Shown in pieces: positions 1-7,274 of a stretch of 47,131 bases of DNA. The translations under genes and the position numbers were made by a program. Each line of letters starts with the position of its first letter. Within the stretch, counting starts at the first letter, position 1. Below the pieces are notes generated by a model. It searched no databases. It saw only the letters and a list, made by a program, of their open reading frames with translations, and was not told the DNA's origin. Source of the stretch: an uncultured Collinsella sp. (GTDB lineage: Bacteria > Actinomycetota > Coriobacteriia > Coriobacteriales > Coriobacteriaceae); assembly GCA_934650975.1 (NCBI GenBank), contig CAKUFW010000009.1:1-47131 (forward strand), written 5' to 3'.

Positions 1-40
1 TACGTTTGGCCGGCATCCCCCGACCATGGCGTCTCGGGCA

Positions 41-74
41 AAAATAAAACCGCAGGTAGACGGCCTGCGGTTTT
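41..74 (-). terminator. Rho-independent terminator downstream of the DUF559-like gene
   Basis: Arms of 11 bases, 46-56 and 64-74 (AAAACCGCAGG and its complement), are a perfect inverted repeat with a 7-base loop. On the minus strand the stem is followed by a T-rich run (TTTTATTTTT), so it most likely ends the minus-strand transcript of the gene at 193-1350. On the plus strand the run is only four T. Confidence 0.75.
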
Positions 75-192
75 CGCAAAATACGGGGTATAGTCGATGG
101 GTCAGGGTAAAACGTAGTATATGGGCCGGTTTCGTGGCGGGAGCATCGCAGGAAGCCGACCGAGGGCACCCGGAAGTGAGCAGGGCACCCGT

Positions 193-1350
193 TTAACGAC
201 CGATTTCCAGCCAATTGCAAAGGACGTTAGCTCGCAACTCCATCTCGGCTGTCTTTTGAGCCCTAGTTTTGCACCTATAGCGCAACTCCAAGCGCGAGCA
301 AAGACTTCGCACGATCGCATCAAGCTGATCGGCATCGTTAAGCATGTCGTGCGTAACCAGGAAGACGTCATACCCCATACTTTGTAACGCCGTCATGCGT
401 TTAGCATCGTGGTCGAGCACGGCTCCCGATCCATGGATGACTTCTCCTTGAAGTTCCACGATGCCAGCCTTCATTATGGTTGGATTCACGATCACGATAT
501 CCCCGTAGCAGACTTTTTGCCCTGCAATTCTCTGCGCCGATGCGGTAAGCGGCGTAAGGTCGTTGACGTAAACGTATCGAAAGCCGGCACCGCCGCGAGA
601 GCGAGGAAGCGATAGCAATAAAATTCCTGCAACTTCAAGCGGAGAAGCTGCTATACCCGTCACCAGCTGCGCGGCGTTATAAAACTTCGTACCCCACTTT
701 CGTCTTTTCATCTTACTGGCGTACGCATGAAGCTCGTGCAATTCGATGAGCGGCTTCCTCATCCAGAGCGAAGTGCCCTTTAGCTTTGTGACTTCTTTCG
801 TTTTCTTTTGTCCGTTGGGCCCCTTCGCATTTACCTGTTCTTTGCCTTTTATGCGCGCATAAACGCGTTTCCATTGTGGTTCGTCTTGGCTTTCATCGAG
901 GTCAAAGAGGGATTCGGTGGTTGCATTTTCTGCAGCGTGTTTGGCTTTGTCTAGTTCCGCTTCTGCTGCAGCAGCGGGTTCAAAGACCGAAAACCACCCA
1001 CAGAATTCGTACATGGCAAGGACAAGATCGGTTGGAGACACAAAGCGCGCCATGGTAAATAGCGTCGCAAGTGGATTGGTTACTCTAAAGCCCATTGCGG
1101 TTTCCAACGTGCTGTCCACCCCCGAAGCATCATCACAGTGGATTGTTGTCCGTAATCCCGAATGGTAGTTAACGCCACCGGGCATTGTTGTGGTAGTGAT
1201 CGGAGTCTTGAGGACGTCGACTACGAACGGTGACTGGGCTAGGGCTCGCCAGCCGTCTTCGGAACTTGGTAGGCGTGGGTAGAGGTCGCGTACTTGGGGT
1301 GGGCAGCGCCAGTAGCGGAATGCGGTGTTTGCGCAGACGATTTCGTCCAT
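193..1350 (-). CDS. DUF559/Vsr-fold endonuclease-like protein, function unknown
   Basis: 385 residues. The reading frame continues upstream to 1458, but ATG at 1350 is preceded by AGGGGAGG at good spacing, so it is taken as the start. The last ~100 residues hold the pattern E-L-Q-G-E-V-I-H, then a D..R pair and a G-Y-D-V-F-L-V-T-H strand. This resembles the PD-(D/E)XK-type fold of DUF559 proteins and of the C-terminal part of AbiEi-like antitoxins. The first ~280 residues match nothing I can name; near residue 200 there is a lysine-rich stretch. It stands alone between a terminator (41-74) and tRNA-Val, with no visible toxin partner. Nuclease-fold assignment is by pattern only; activity is not implied. 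Confidence 0.6.
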   Translation of the reverse strand: MDEIVCANTAFRYWRCPPQVRDLYPRLPSSEDGWRALAQSPFVVDVLKTPITTTTMPGGVNYHSGLRTTIHCDDASGVDSTLETAMGFRVTNPLATLFTMARFVSPTDLVLAMYEFCGWFSVFEPAAAAEAELDKAKHAAENATTESLFDLDESQDEPQWKRVYARIKGKEQVNAKGPNGQKKTKEVTKLKGTSLWMRKPLIELHELHAYASKMKRRKWGTKFYNAAQLVTGIAASPLEVAGILLLSLPRSRGGAGFRYVYVNDLTPLTASAQRIAGQKVCYGDIVIVNPTIMKAGIVELQGEVIHGSGAVLDHDAKRMTALQSMGYDVFLVTHDMLNDADQLDAIVRSLCSRLELRYRCKTRAQKTAEMELRANVLCNWLEIGR

Positions 1351-1697
1351 GGGGCCTCCCCTGGTTTCGGCCGCGGGCCGTGTAGATTGTGGGCGAGGTC
1401 GATTATCTATGGGGGCATCATGCGGGTAAGTACCGGAAGCTGACCAAATGCTGACCAAAAGATGGACGGTCTATGTTGAAAGTTGGCGCGAATGGCAAAA
1501 CGTTCAGGTAGCGAAGCTGCTCGTTTGGTCCCTGTCTCCACAATTCTTCGTGCCATACACAAGGTTGAACAGGAAAATTACTGAATTCGCGATTTAAAAA
1601 TGCGCAAGAAGTCAGCAAAAGAACCGCAGGTAGGCTATGCCGTTGTAGCAAAGTTCAATTGGTTTTTGGTGTCAGATTTAGTGTTGTCCTTGGTGTC
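1351..1697. other. Gene-free stretch between tRNA-Val terminator and the DUF559-like gene
   Basis: About 350 bases. It should contain the promoter of the minus-strand gene starting at 1350, but no convincing -35/-10 pair stands out. A 77-codon frame here (1418-1651, minus) has no ribosome binding site or recognisable sequence and is taken as chance. Confidence 0.4.
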
Positions 1698-1733
1698 AAA
1701 AAGAAAAAGGCCAGAGGCTTAACACCTCTGACC
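1698..1733 (-). terminator. Terminator of tRNA-Val
   Basis: Stem 1709-1717 with 1725-1733 (nine pairs, one G-T) and a T-rich run (TTTTTCTTTTT) at 1698-1708 on the minus strand. It lies just downstream of the tRNA in its transcription direction. Confidence 0.8.
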
Positions 1734-1744
1734 TGCGCTTTAGA

Positions 1745-1819
1745 TGGTGGGCGATACAAGATTCGAACTTGTGACCCCATCCGTGTGAAGGATATGCTCT
1801 ACCCCTGAGCCAATCGCCC
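1745..1819 (-). tRNA. tRNA-Val (anticodon CAC)
   Basis: Full cloverleaf on the minus strand: acceptor GGGCGAT pairs with ATCGCCC, D stem GCTC/GAGC, anticodon stem TATCC/GGATG with loop TTCACAC (anticodon CAC, reads GUG), T loop TTCGAAT. CCA is encoded (1745-1747). A promoter lies at 1840-1869 and a terminator at 1698-1733, so it is a single-gene unit. Confidence 0.95.
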
Positions 1820-1839
1820 GTCGCCTTTCGGCAAAAGAG

Positions 1840-1869
1840 ATACTAACATAGCCGCGCGTGGTTTACCAA
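1840..1869 (-). promoter_or_regulatory. Promoter of tRNA-Val
   Basis: Minus strand: -35 TTGGTA (1864-1869), 18-base spacer, -10 TAGTAT (1840-1845). The tRNA begins about 20 bases further on, as expected for a stable-RNA gene. Confidence 0.55.
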
Positions 1870-1957
1870 GAACTTTTTGCCCTCGATTTTAAATTCGTAG
1901 GTGCCAGTAGTACAAACACAACCAAAGAAACCAGCAAACCCGCAGCTAAACCGCCCT

Positions 1958-2746
1958 TTACCGCTTAATCCACGAGGTCTCGGGCCGGCAAATAAGGCGC
2001 GCGTTGTTGTAGGCCATGTCGAGCGTGAGGCAGGTGCGCGCGGCGTAGAAGCCGTCCTCGCGCTGGATGGTCAGTGCCAGCTCGGGCTTGTCGCCGGTCA
2101 GGCACAGCGGCAACAGCAGTTGGATCCGGCCGCCGTAGAACTGCGGCACCGCGAGCGTGTAGTTGGCGGCGGCGCGACGAGCAGCCTCGACGACGGCGCC
2201 CTCAAAGGCGCGGCGCAGCAGCAGCGAGTTGCCCTCCCCCATTAGACTGGCGGGAATGCGCGTGAGGTTTTCCTCGTCGCCCAGGATATGGTCGATGTTG
2301 GAGCGGATGGGCAGTCGATAGTCAAAAACCAGCTCGGAGGGGTCCTCGGCAAAGCGCACGCGGCATGGCAGGTACTCAAACGAGACCAGCATGGGATCGC
2401 TTTCCTTAAAGAAGCCCTTCAAAAACCAGCGCTGGCGCGCGTCGGGCTTGGTGTTAGGTTCGAACAGGCCGTAGATGGTCTCGTAGCGGCGCGTGTACAG
2501 GCCGGTGTTGAACAGGCAGCGGTCGCCATCGAACACCAGCGGCAGGTTGGACGGCACGGTCTGGTCCACGTCGCGCTCGGTCAAAAACACCGCGCGACTA
2601 AACGAGAACGACAGGTAGTTTTTGAGGATGCGGTTGCCGGGACCCCAGTCCTCGGGGTCAGCGAGGTCGGCCAGGCGGTCATAGCAGGGTTCGGGGCAAA
2701 ATGCAAAGTCGTATACATTGCTGCACAGGGTGCTGGGGATCTCCAT
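1958..2746 (-). CDS. DUF3825 domain protein
   Basis: 262 residues from ATG at 2746; a TTG further upstream (2761) lacks a ribosome binding site, whereas the ATG has GGAAG just before it. The sequence YDRLADLADPEDWG near the start, the following LKNYLSFSFSRAVF, and the LFNTGLYTRRYETIYGLF block are typical of the DUF3825 family as I remember it. That family is soluble and of unknown biochemical role, sometimes found fused to RNA-binding OST-HTH/LOTUS domains. There is no signal peptide or membrane segment. It lies just downstream of the Doc gene (45 bases) and may be the last gene of that operon. Whether it belongs functionally to the toxin-antitoxin stack is unknown. Confidence 0.7.
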   Translation of the reverse strand: MEIPSTLCSNVYDFAFCPEPCYDRLADLADPEDWGPGNRILKNYLSFSFSRAVFLTERDVDQTVPSNLPLVFDGDRCLFNTGLYTRRYETIYGLFEPNTKPDARQRWFLKGFFKESDPMLVSFEYLPCRVRFAEDPSELVFDYRLPIRSNIDHILGDEENLTRIPASLMGEGNSLLLRRAFEGAVVEAARRAAANYTLAVPQFYGGRIQLLLPLCLTGDKPELALTIQREDGFYAARTCLTLDMAYNNARLICRPETSWIKR

Positions 2747-2791
2747 ATGGCTTCCAATCAAGATAATGGCAGGCGTGCGGATGCTTAGATT

Positions 2792-3307
2792 CTATACGTG
2801 CGACGGGTCGCCCGTGCCCGCAACGCAACCGCGGCGCAGCTCTTCGGCGAGGTCGGCGCGAGAGCGGTTTCCGGAAACGAGGTCCTGGATCCAAGCGTAG
2901 TACTGGTTGTCTTTTACCTCCGGGCTGTCGGACAGCACGACCGGACTGCCGACGAGCCTTAGAACGGACAACGCAAAGACAAGGCTGGTGCGTTTGTTGC
3001 CGTCCTCAAAGATGTGGTCCTTGACCATGTGCTCGGCGACGTAGGTGGCCTGGTCAAAGATGTCTGCGAAGCGATCGGTTGGCGATTGGCCGAATATCGT
3101 ACAGAATGCACCCGAAAGCACGGACTCGATGCGTCCAAGCTCAAGCGCGGCCCGGTCGCCTGTGGCGTCGGTCGTATAGCAGCGCCCGACCGTCATCAGC
3201 GTGCTGTGTAGGCGCATCACGGCCGCGGCCATAGCTTCGAGCGAACCGGCATCATCGAGCACGAGCGGCGCTAACGGATGCGCGCCTCGCTGCGTAGTCG
3301 CCATCAT
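2792..3307 (-). CDS. doc: Doc-family (Fic fold) toxin
   Basis: 171 residues. The catalytic motif HIFEDGNKRT at 98-107 is almost the same as the HIFNDANKRT of phage P1 Doc, a Fic-fold kinase that inactivates elongation factor Tu. The HxF, acidic residue and NKR are all present. The flanking helices fit the family, although the protein is longer than Doc (about 126 residues) by an N-terminal extension of about 40. Its ATG overlaps the stop codon of the 61-residue gene at 3304-3489, so the two are translationally coupled. That upstream gene has the position of an antitoxin but does not resemble Phd. Toxin identity is well supported; the target is inferred from the family. Confidence 0.85.
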   Translation of the reverse strand: MMATTQRGAHPLAPLVLDDAGSLEAMAAAVMRLHSTLMTVGRCYTTDATGDRAALELGRIESVLSGAFCTIFGQSPTDRFADIFDQATYVAEHMVKDHIFEDGNKRTSLVFALSVLRLVGSPVVLSDSPEVKDNQYYAWIQDLVSGNRSRADLAEELRRGCVAGTGDPSHV

Positions 3308-3489
3308 GAGTTCTCCAAGAGTCTGAGCGCGTTGGGCATGGCAGCGATGGTTAACTCAACTGCATAGTCGATCGACATAAAGCCGTCGAGCGAAATCGGT
3401 AATGTTGAATTTGCCTCGTGTGCTACTGAGTAATCTTCTTGAGTAGCGCGACCAGTGCCGTCATCTGGCTGAACATGACTCCAAAGCAT
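3304..3489 (-). CDS. Small protein with MLWS N-terminus, candidate Doc antitoxin
   Basis: 61 residues, starting MLWSHVQPDDGT, preceded by AAAGGAG at good spacing. The ATG of doc overlaps its stop codon, the usual arrangement of an antitoxin placed before its toxin. No Phd/RelB-type DNA-binding domain can be seen. The first 12 residues and the ribosome binding site region match the start of the 92-residue gene at 7777-8055 (MLWSYVQLDDGT), but the remainder diverges, so it may be a shortened or recombined paralogue. The antitoxin role is inferred from position only. Confidence 0.6.
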   Translation of the reverse strand: MLWSHVQPDDGTGRATQEDYSVAHEANSTLPISLDGFMSIDYAVELTIAAMPNALRLLENS

Positions 3490-3500
3490 GTGCGTCTCCT

Positions 3501-4190
3501 TTATAGCTTCGTAGATGGAAAAGACTGCGAGTCGTACTCAAGAACGATCGGTTGCCAGATGAGGTCTTCAATACAGCAGTCGAGCGTGTTTGCGAGCGCC
3601 AATGCCGAGGAGACCGAGGCGCGGCGTAGGTCGAGCTGGTTCTGCTCGTAGAGTTGTATGGCGCGAAGTTTAAGCCCCGATTGGGCGGCGAGCTGTTTTT
3701 GCGTTAGGCCGGCCGCCTTTCGTGCCGCTTTGAGGCCCTTTTTGTCTGCCTGGGCATCGTTCCATTTATCAATGACAATCTGGGCGAATTTGTCTTCGGA
3801 GGCCTCGTGGAGCGGATGGTACGAGCCGATGATCCAATCGAGCGGAGCGACTTCGAGTAGCTCGTTAAAGCCCAGGCTGCACATCCATTGCGCATAGGCC
3901 AAAACCCAGCCCGCCCAATACTGAGGCGAACGGTCGAACGGATAGGTCTCCCTGCATTCGACGGGGGTCAGTCCCGCATGTGCGATAATATCGCGCGCGA
4001 GCTCGTCGCCCGCCATGCCGCAGACGACGCGAGGTATACCGCGCTCAAACTGTTTCATCTCAAAAGCGTTCGACAGGATCGCCGTCAACTCGGCTGGAGT
4101 CAGCCCTTGGTCACAGAGGGCAAAGTCGACCGCCTCGCCCAGCGTTCTCATGGCATCGTCGAGATACATCTCACTGTAGGCGTGGGTCAT
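3501..4190 (-). CDS. XRE-family helix-turn-helix regulator with DUF3791-like N-terminal part
   Basis: 229 residues. A Cro/C1-type helix-turn-helix lies at about 153-212 (LKAARKAAGLTQKQLAAQSG, then IQLYEQNQ). The N-terminal 150 residues form a separate, mostly helical domain that I cannot assign firmly; in other genomes DUF3990 genes sit beside DUF3791 or helix-turn-helix partners. The start overlaps the end of the DUF3990 gene by 20 bases, so they are cotranscribed. It is the obvious candidate for the antitoxin and for the repressor that binds the double palindrome at 4853-4903. Confidence 0.8.
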   Translation of the reverse strand: MTHAYSEMYLDDAMRTLGEAVDFALCDQGLTPAELTAILSNAFEMKQFERGIPRVVCGMAGDELARDIIAHAGLTPVECRETYPFDRSPQYWAGWVLAYAQWMCSLGFNELLEVAPLDWIIGSYHPLHEASEDKFAQIVIDKWNDAQADKKGLKAARKAAGLTQKQLAAQSGLKLRAIQLYEQNQLDLRRASVSSALALANTLDCCIEDLIWQPIVLEYDSQSFPSTKL

Positions 4191-4839
4191 CGCTCGTCAT
4201 CCCCTCTCGAATGATATCGACGATACGAATTCCCTCAAACGGATTTTCGGCAAGTAGCTCCCGATACTGCGCCCTTGCCACTTCATCTCGCTCCTTGGCC
4301 AATGGACCATACAGAGCTTGCGGCGCACGTTCAAATCCAGCAAAACGAATGCTCTTAAACGCGCGCTCGCTTTTGAGCACAATCTGCTCTCCCAAGTTGC
4401 CGAGCCTCATAGATCGACCAAGTTGATCGACGGTAATCGTATTGTTCACAAAAGCTCTGGCATAGCTAAAGTACGAGTCGTCCGCACGCCATCCCCTTAT
4501 TACGTCGCAAGCGCTCGTGTCAGGTAGAAAATGATCGTGGAGATATTCGCACGCCCCCACGGCAATAGCGGTGTCCTTGCGAAAAGAACGATGCTCTACA
4601 AGCAACGCAATCCAATGCAGAACTGAATATTGCGGCGATAGCAGGTCGAGTACCTTGAGATCGGCCATATCGAGTTCATAGCGATTCGCAAAGCCATCGG
4701 CATCACGCGAGCATGCCCATTCCTTTGCAAGGTCGAGGCTCTCTGTGCAATAGAATCCCTGTCCATAGTCGTTATGGACTTTCCCCAGGCCAAGCTGGGG
4801 AGTCTCAATGATTTTCTGAGAACCATGCCACAGTTCCAC
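4171..4839 (-). CDS. DUF3990 protein, ADP-ribosyltransferase-like probable toxin
   Basis: 222 residues from a GTG start preceded by TTAGGAG. The N-terminus MELWHGSQ...DYGQGFYCT, with LAKEWA following, is the signature of DUF3990. Its conserved His, Tyr and later Glu (here LGEQIVL near residue 155) correspond to the H-Y-E arrangement of ADP-ribosyltransferase folds. It is first in an operon with an XRE regulator, the small MLWS protein and Doc, so a toxin role is likely. Substrate is unknown. Transcription starts in the palindrome cluster at 4853-4903. Confidence 0.75.
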   Translation of the reverse strand: MELWHGSQKIIETPQLGLGKVHNDYGQGFYCTESLDLAKEWACSRDADGFANRYELDMADLKVLDLLSPQYSVLHWIALLVEHRSFRKDTAIAVGACEYLHDHFLPDTSACDVIRGWRADDSYFSYARAFVNNTITVDQLGRSMRLGNLGEQIVLKSERAFKSIRFAGFERAPQALYGPLAKERDEVARAQYRELLAENPFEGIRIVDIIREGMTSDDPRLQ

Positions 4840-4852
4840 GCGAGTCTCCTAA

Positions 4853-4903
4853 CAGGTATCGCTCTAGCGATAGTATAGCACACTATCGCTAGAGCGATAC
4901 CTG
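4853..4903 (-). promoter_or_regulatory. Promoter within a double nested palindrome (operators) of the DUF3990/XRE operon
   Basis: Two 22-base arms (4853-4874 and 4882-4903) are perfect inverted complements separated by 7 bases. Each arm also holds its own dyad: TATCGCT, two bases, AGCGATA (4857-4872 and 4884-4899), so there are two operators centred 27 bp apart. On the minus strand the spacer and arm edge give an extended -10 element, TGCTATACT (hexamer 4872-4877), so bound repressor would cover the promoter. The start codon of the DUF3990 gene is about 33 bases downstream of the hexamer. Confidence 0.75.
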
Positions 4904-4973
4904 TATTCAAAGAGTAAGAGGGTACATAAAACCGAGTTTGAGTTCAATACTGGCTTCTAAGACTCGCCGAGTC

Positions 4974-5098
4974 CGGAAGTATGCGGCAAAATTCAGACTT
5001 GCTGACCACGCTGAAGCACGCCAACGCCTCTACCTTCGGTTTCTTTGCATGAATAGGGCGGTGTGGTCGGGGGTTCCGGAATTTGCCGCATACTTCCG
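4974..5098. repeat. Foldback intergenic repeat, copy A
   Basis: Arms 4974-4994 and 5078-5098 are complementary over about 20 bases with a one-base indel. A shorter inner pair, GACCAC (5004-5009) with GTGGTC (5063-5068), continues the stem. The interior holds GACCACG (5004-5010) and CAACGCCTCTACCTTCGG (from 5022), which recur with small changes in copy C (45656-45789) and in part in copy B. A 133-codon frame crossing copies A and B (4938-5339, plus) is regarded as chance. Confidence 0.7.
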
Positions 5099-5108
5099 TT
5101 TTGAGATT

Positions 5109-5233
5109 CCAGAAGTGCGGGGAAAAACCGAGTTCTACCGACCAGACCCCGGTTTTACGCTTCCGCGACCTGCGGTTTTGTTATCAGAATTTGGTTTGCG
5201 CTCGGATGGTTCCGCTTTTTCCCCGCACTTCCG
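5109..5233. repeat. Foldback intergenic repeat, copy B
   Basis: Arms around AAGTGCGGGGAAAAA (5113-5127) and its exact complement (5216-5230), with partial pairing beyond both ends. The interior has GACCA (5140-5144), ACGCTTC (5157-5163) and ACCTGCGGTTTT (5168-5179), matching the core of copy C. It begins about 10 bases after copy A ends, in the same orientation. Confidence 0.65.
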
Positions 5234-5339
5234 GAAATCGGGTGTTTCGGTCTCGATATTTAGGTTCCAGATGTGCCTTATCCAGCAGAGAGAACCAGAG
5301 TTTCTCTCGTCTGCGCATGCACTTTCTAGTGTCGCCTGA

Positions 5340-5381
5340 GAAAAAGAGACGCCTTCAACAAGAACGGTCGAAGGCGTCTTC
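5340..5381 (-). terminator. Terminator of the DUF6978/DUF1828 operon
   Basis: Stem 5347-5356 with 5370-5379 (AGACGCCTTC and complement), loop 13 bases. On the minus strand it is followed by CTCTTTTTCTC. It is about 200 bases downstream of the DUF1828 gene stop; no other minus-strand gene ends nearer. Confidence 0.7.
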
Positions 5382-5394
5382 TCGACGAGCATTA

Positions 5395-5484
5395 TTTTGA
5401 TTGCGTTGGTCGTGCCCTGCGACCAAGATCTTCTCGGTAGGCTTTCTTTTGATTTCGTTGGTCGCGCCTTACGACCAAAATCTT
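5395..5484. repeat. Two tandem 38-base units, each a small hairpin
   Basis: Units 5395-5432 and 5447-5484 agree at most positions. Each contains TTGGTCG, seven variable bases, CGACCAA (5406-5426 and 5458-5478). The loops differ while the stems are conserved. They lie between the DUF1828 stop and its terminator, so they would be in the 3' part of that transcript. Confidence 0.6.
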
Positions 5485-5587
5485 AGGCAAGCTTACAAAT
5501 GATTGATATTGGATGCAAGGGGACCCTAAGAAGCGTCAAGGTCACGCGGACGAATCCGTGCCCGTGAACCGTTCATGACCAAACCGA

Positions 5588-6364
5588 CTATGCGGCAAGC
5601 ATGGGAACATATGAGTCTTGATCGACCCCCCAAATGATTGGTGTAAGTCCGTAGTTTTTGCAAGCCTCGATAGACTCGGGTGGAACAACGCCATCTTTCG
5701 TGTTGGTAGAATTTAGAAAAACGACCCCCTCGCAATCATTGCGCGCCGATTTAATGTCTTCCCATCCAAATAACGCGTTTTGAATTCCCTGCTTACCTGG
5801 ATTATTTACCGTTTTAATTAGACGCATGGGCCTTCTTTTGTTTTTGCCGATTGCATAGTCAAATTTAAACGAAAGTCCGGATCGGCCCTGGAAGGACGGC
5901 CCGGGAACATAAGAAATTTCATTTTCGAGCAGCCAATTGCCGACATCTTCAGTGAAGAGGTTTCTCACGCTGCTTTGAGATAGCAAAAACATATCATCAA
6001 CAGAGGCCATGGCTTGAAGAAGCATATTCATCTTCATAGGAAGATCCGTTGCAGAAGCCGTTATACACAGTTCGCCATCTTTTTCCTTAGCGGAAAAGCC
6101 GGATAGAATCGAATTCAGCTTTTCGATTCGCTGCCCTTTCATGGAGAATCCAGACAATTCAAGATCATTGATGGTTTCGCCAAGATCTGAAATGACATAG
6201 CCACCAGCTGGGTCATCGCCAAGGTAAACCCGCATGCAATCGTTGTTTCGATTGAGCATGGGCGTGGAGATGCAGACGCCATTACCTTGCTGAACCGGCA
6301 CCATATTTGCTTCTACGAACTTGGCATACGCACTGATAAAGCCCCGGGCCTGTTCTACATTCAT
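5588..6364 (-). CDS. DUF1828/DUF1829 protein
   Basis: 258 residues. Residues 25-90 (ISTPMLNRNNDCMRVYL, then GYVISDLGETINDLELSGF) fit DUF1828, and the C-terminal stretch with VFLNS, TKDGVVPPESIEACKNYGL fits DUF1829, as I remember these families. Members occur on phages, plasmids and defence islands and are of unknown function. It starts one base after the stop of the DUF6978 gene, so the two are an operon. There is no signal peptide or membrane helix. Confidence 0.75.
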   Translation of the reverse strand: MNVEQARGFISAYAKFVEANMVPVQQGNGVCISTPMLNRNNDCMRVYLGDDPAGGYVISDLGETINDLELSGFSMKGQRIEKLNSILSGFSAKEKDGELCITASATDLPMKMNMLLQAMASVDDMFLLSQSSVRNLFTEDVGNWLLENEISYVPGPSFQGRSGLSFKFDYAIGKNKRRPMRLIKTVNNPGKQGIQNALFGWEDIKSARNDCEGVVFLNSTNTKDGVVPPESIEACKNYGLTPIIWGVDQDSYVPMLAA

Positions 6365-6365
6365 C

Positions 6366-6887
6366 TCACACCCCCAAAGATAGCTCTACTTTAAGCTTGT
6401 CTGTAATATTACAAGTTTCCTGAAATGACCAAAAGAGCGATGCAAAATCGTAGCTCTTAGGTTTAAGAATATTCTGACTCGGAATGCCACAAGCCCATTT
6501 CGCACCGTATCCATCTAAATCAAAATGAACGTGGGTACCAACTATCAGCGATCCGTCTGGATTCCTGTGACGAAGGACCTCTGGGTTATCGCTATAGTCG
6601 AGACGAATCAATGGACGATCTGATACGCGTGTCTGCATGGTGCTTTTTCTGTCAGCAGAAAGTCCAAGGATTAAGGATGAGCTTCTTTTATTCTCAGTGA
6701 GATCAAGATAGAACTTGAGGGCTTTATTCTCATTGGCAACGAGTTCGATTAGCGTTTTATCTCCAGGCGCAGGCCATTGTTTTCGATATTGCATATCACG
6801 CACATCTTTGGACATCAAGATGTATTCGCGGGCAGTTGAATTCATGTCGTTCCAGGTGAAGGTGTTCACAGCAGTTCCAATCCTCAC
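6366..6887 (-). CDS. DUF6978-like protein, partner of DUF1828
   Basis: 173 residues from GTG at 6887. Central motifs SSSLILGLSADRKSTMQTRV, PLIRLDYSD and the HFDL block near residue 125 are those of the DUF6978 family, commonly found beside DUF1828 genes. The start is uncertain: the GTG has no well-placed ribosome binding site, and an ATG at 6845 (codon 15) is possible. Function is unknown; pairing with DUF1828 suggests a two-gene module, possibly toxin-antitoxin or anti-phage. Confidence 0.65.
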   Translation of the reverse strand: MRIGTAVNTFTWNDMNSTAREYILMSKDVRDMQYRKQWPAPGDKTLIELVANENKALKFYLDLTENKRSSSLILGLSADRKSTMQTRVSDRPLIRLDYSDNPEVLRHRNPDGSLIVGTHVHFDLDGYGAKWACGIPSQNILKPKSYDFASLFWSFQETCNITDKLKVELSLGV

Positions 6888-7202
6888 GGCAATTGCCGAA
6901 TAATCTCACCTTATGGTAAAGGCTCGATGGGACAGAAATTCGAAGATATAGGGGTAGCGTTACTTTTTGGTGCTTCGTTCATTATGTGTGCATCATATCG
7001 GTCCAACTAGCTACATCGATTCACCGACAGTAGCAAGGCTTGACCCCAGGAGCAAAGGAATTCTCGGTCTTAAGGACCTACCCCCATTCGGGAACCCAGC
7101 TAAATCCATCCCAAGTCAGCCTTGCTATGGGTGGAACTATATCACCATCAGGTAGGGTTATGCAGCTAGCTGACGGGATGGTTCCAATGTCCGCAGACGT
7201 AT
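6888..7202. other. Stretch with no clear gene
   Basis: It must contain the promoter of the DUF6978 operon. A minus-strand frame ending at 7078 reads CITLPDGDIVPPIARLTWDG near its end, which looks protein-like, but the frame begins inside the terminator palindrome at 7203-7229. At most it is a decayed gene end. Confidence 0.35.
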
Positions 7203-7229
7203 AAAAATGGCGAGGTACGTACCTCGCCA
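7203..7229 (-). terminator. Terminator built on a perfect 22-bp palindrome
   Basis: TGGCGAGGTAC and its complement meet without spacer at 7208-7229, so the hairpin would have a 4- to 6-base loop. On the minus strand TTTTTAT follows (7201-7207). It ends the operon whose last gene stops at 7275. Confidence 0.8.
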
Positions 7230-7274
7230 GTCTGACACTTCCGAGACAATCGCCTCTTCGGTGGTTGAATTCTC

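Noticed and set aside
46..60. Fifteen bases complementary to the core of foldback copy C (TCTACCTGCGGTTTT)
   Set aside because: They form one arm of an ordinary terminator; the GACCA motif and the outer arms are missing, so it is not counted as a fourth copy.
4938..5339. 133-codon plus-strand frame
   Set aside because: It runs through foldback copies A and B; its similarity within itself comes from the repeats and there is no ribosome binding site.
5395..5484. CRISPR array
   Set aside because: Only two units, 14-base gap, no cas genes; no array was seen elsewhere in the window.
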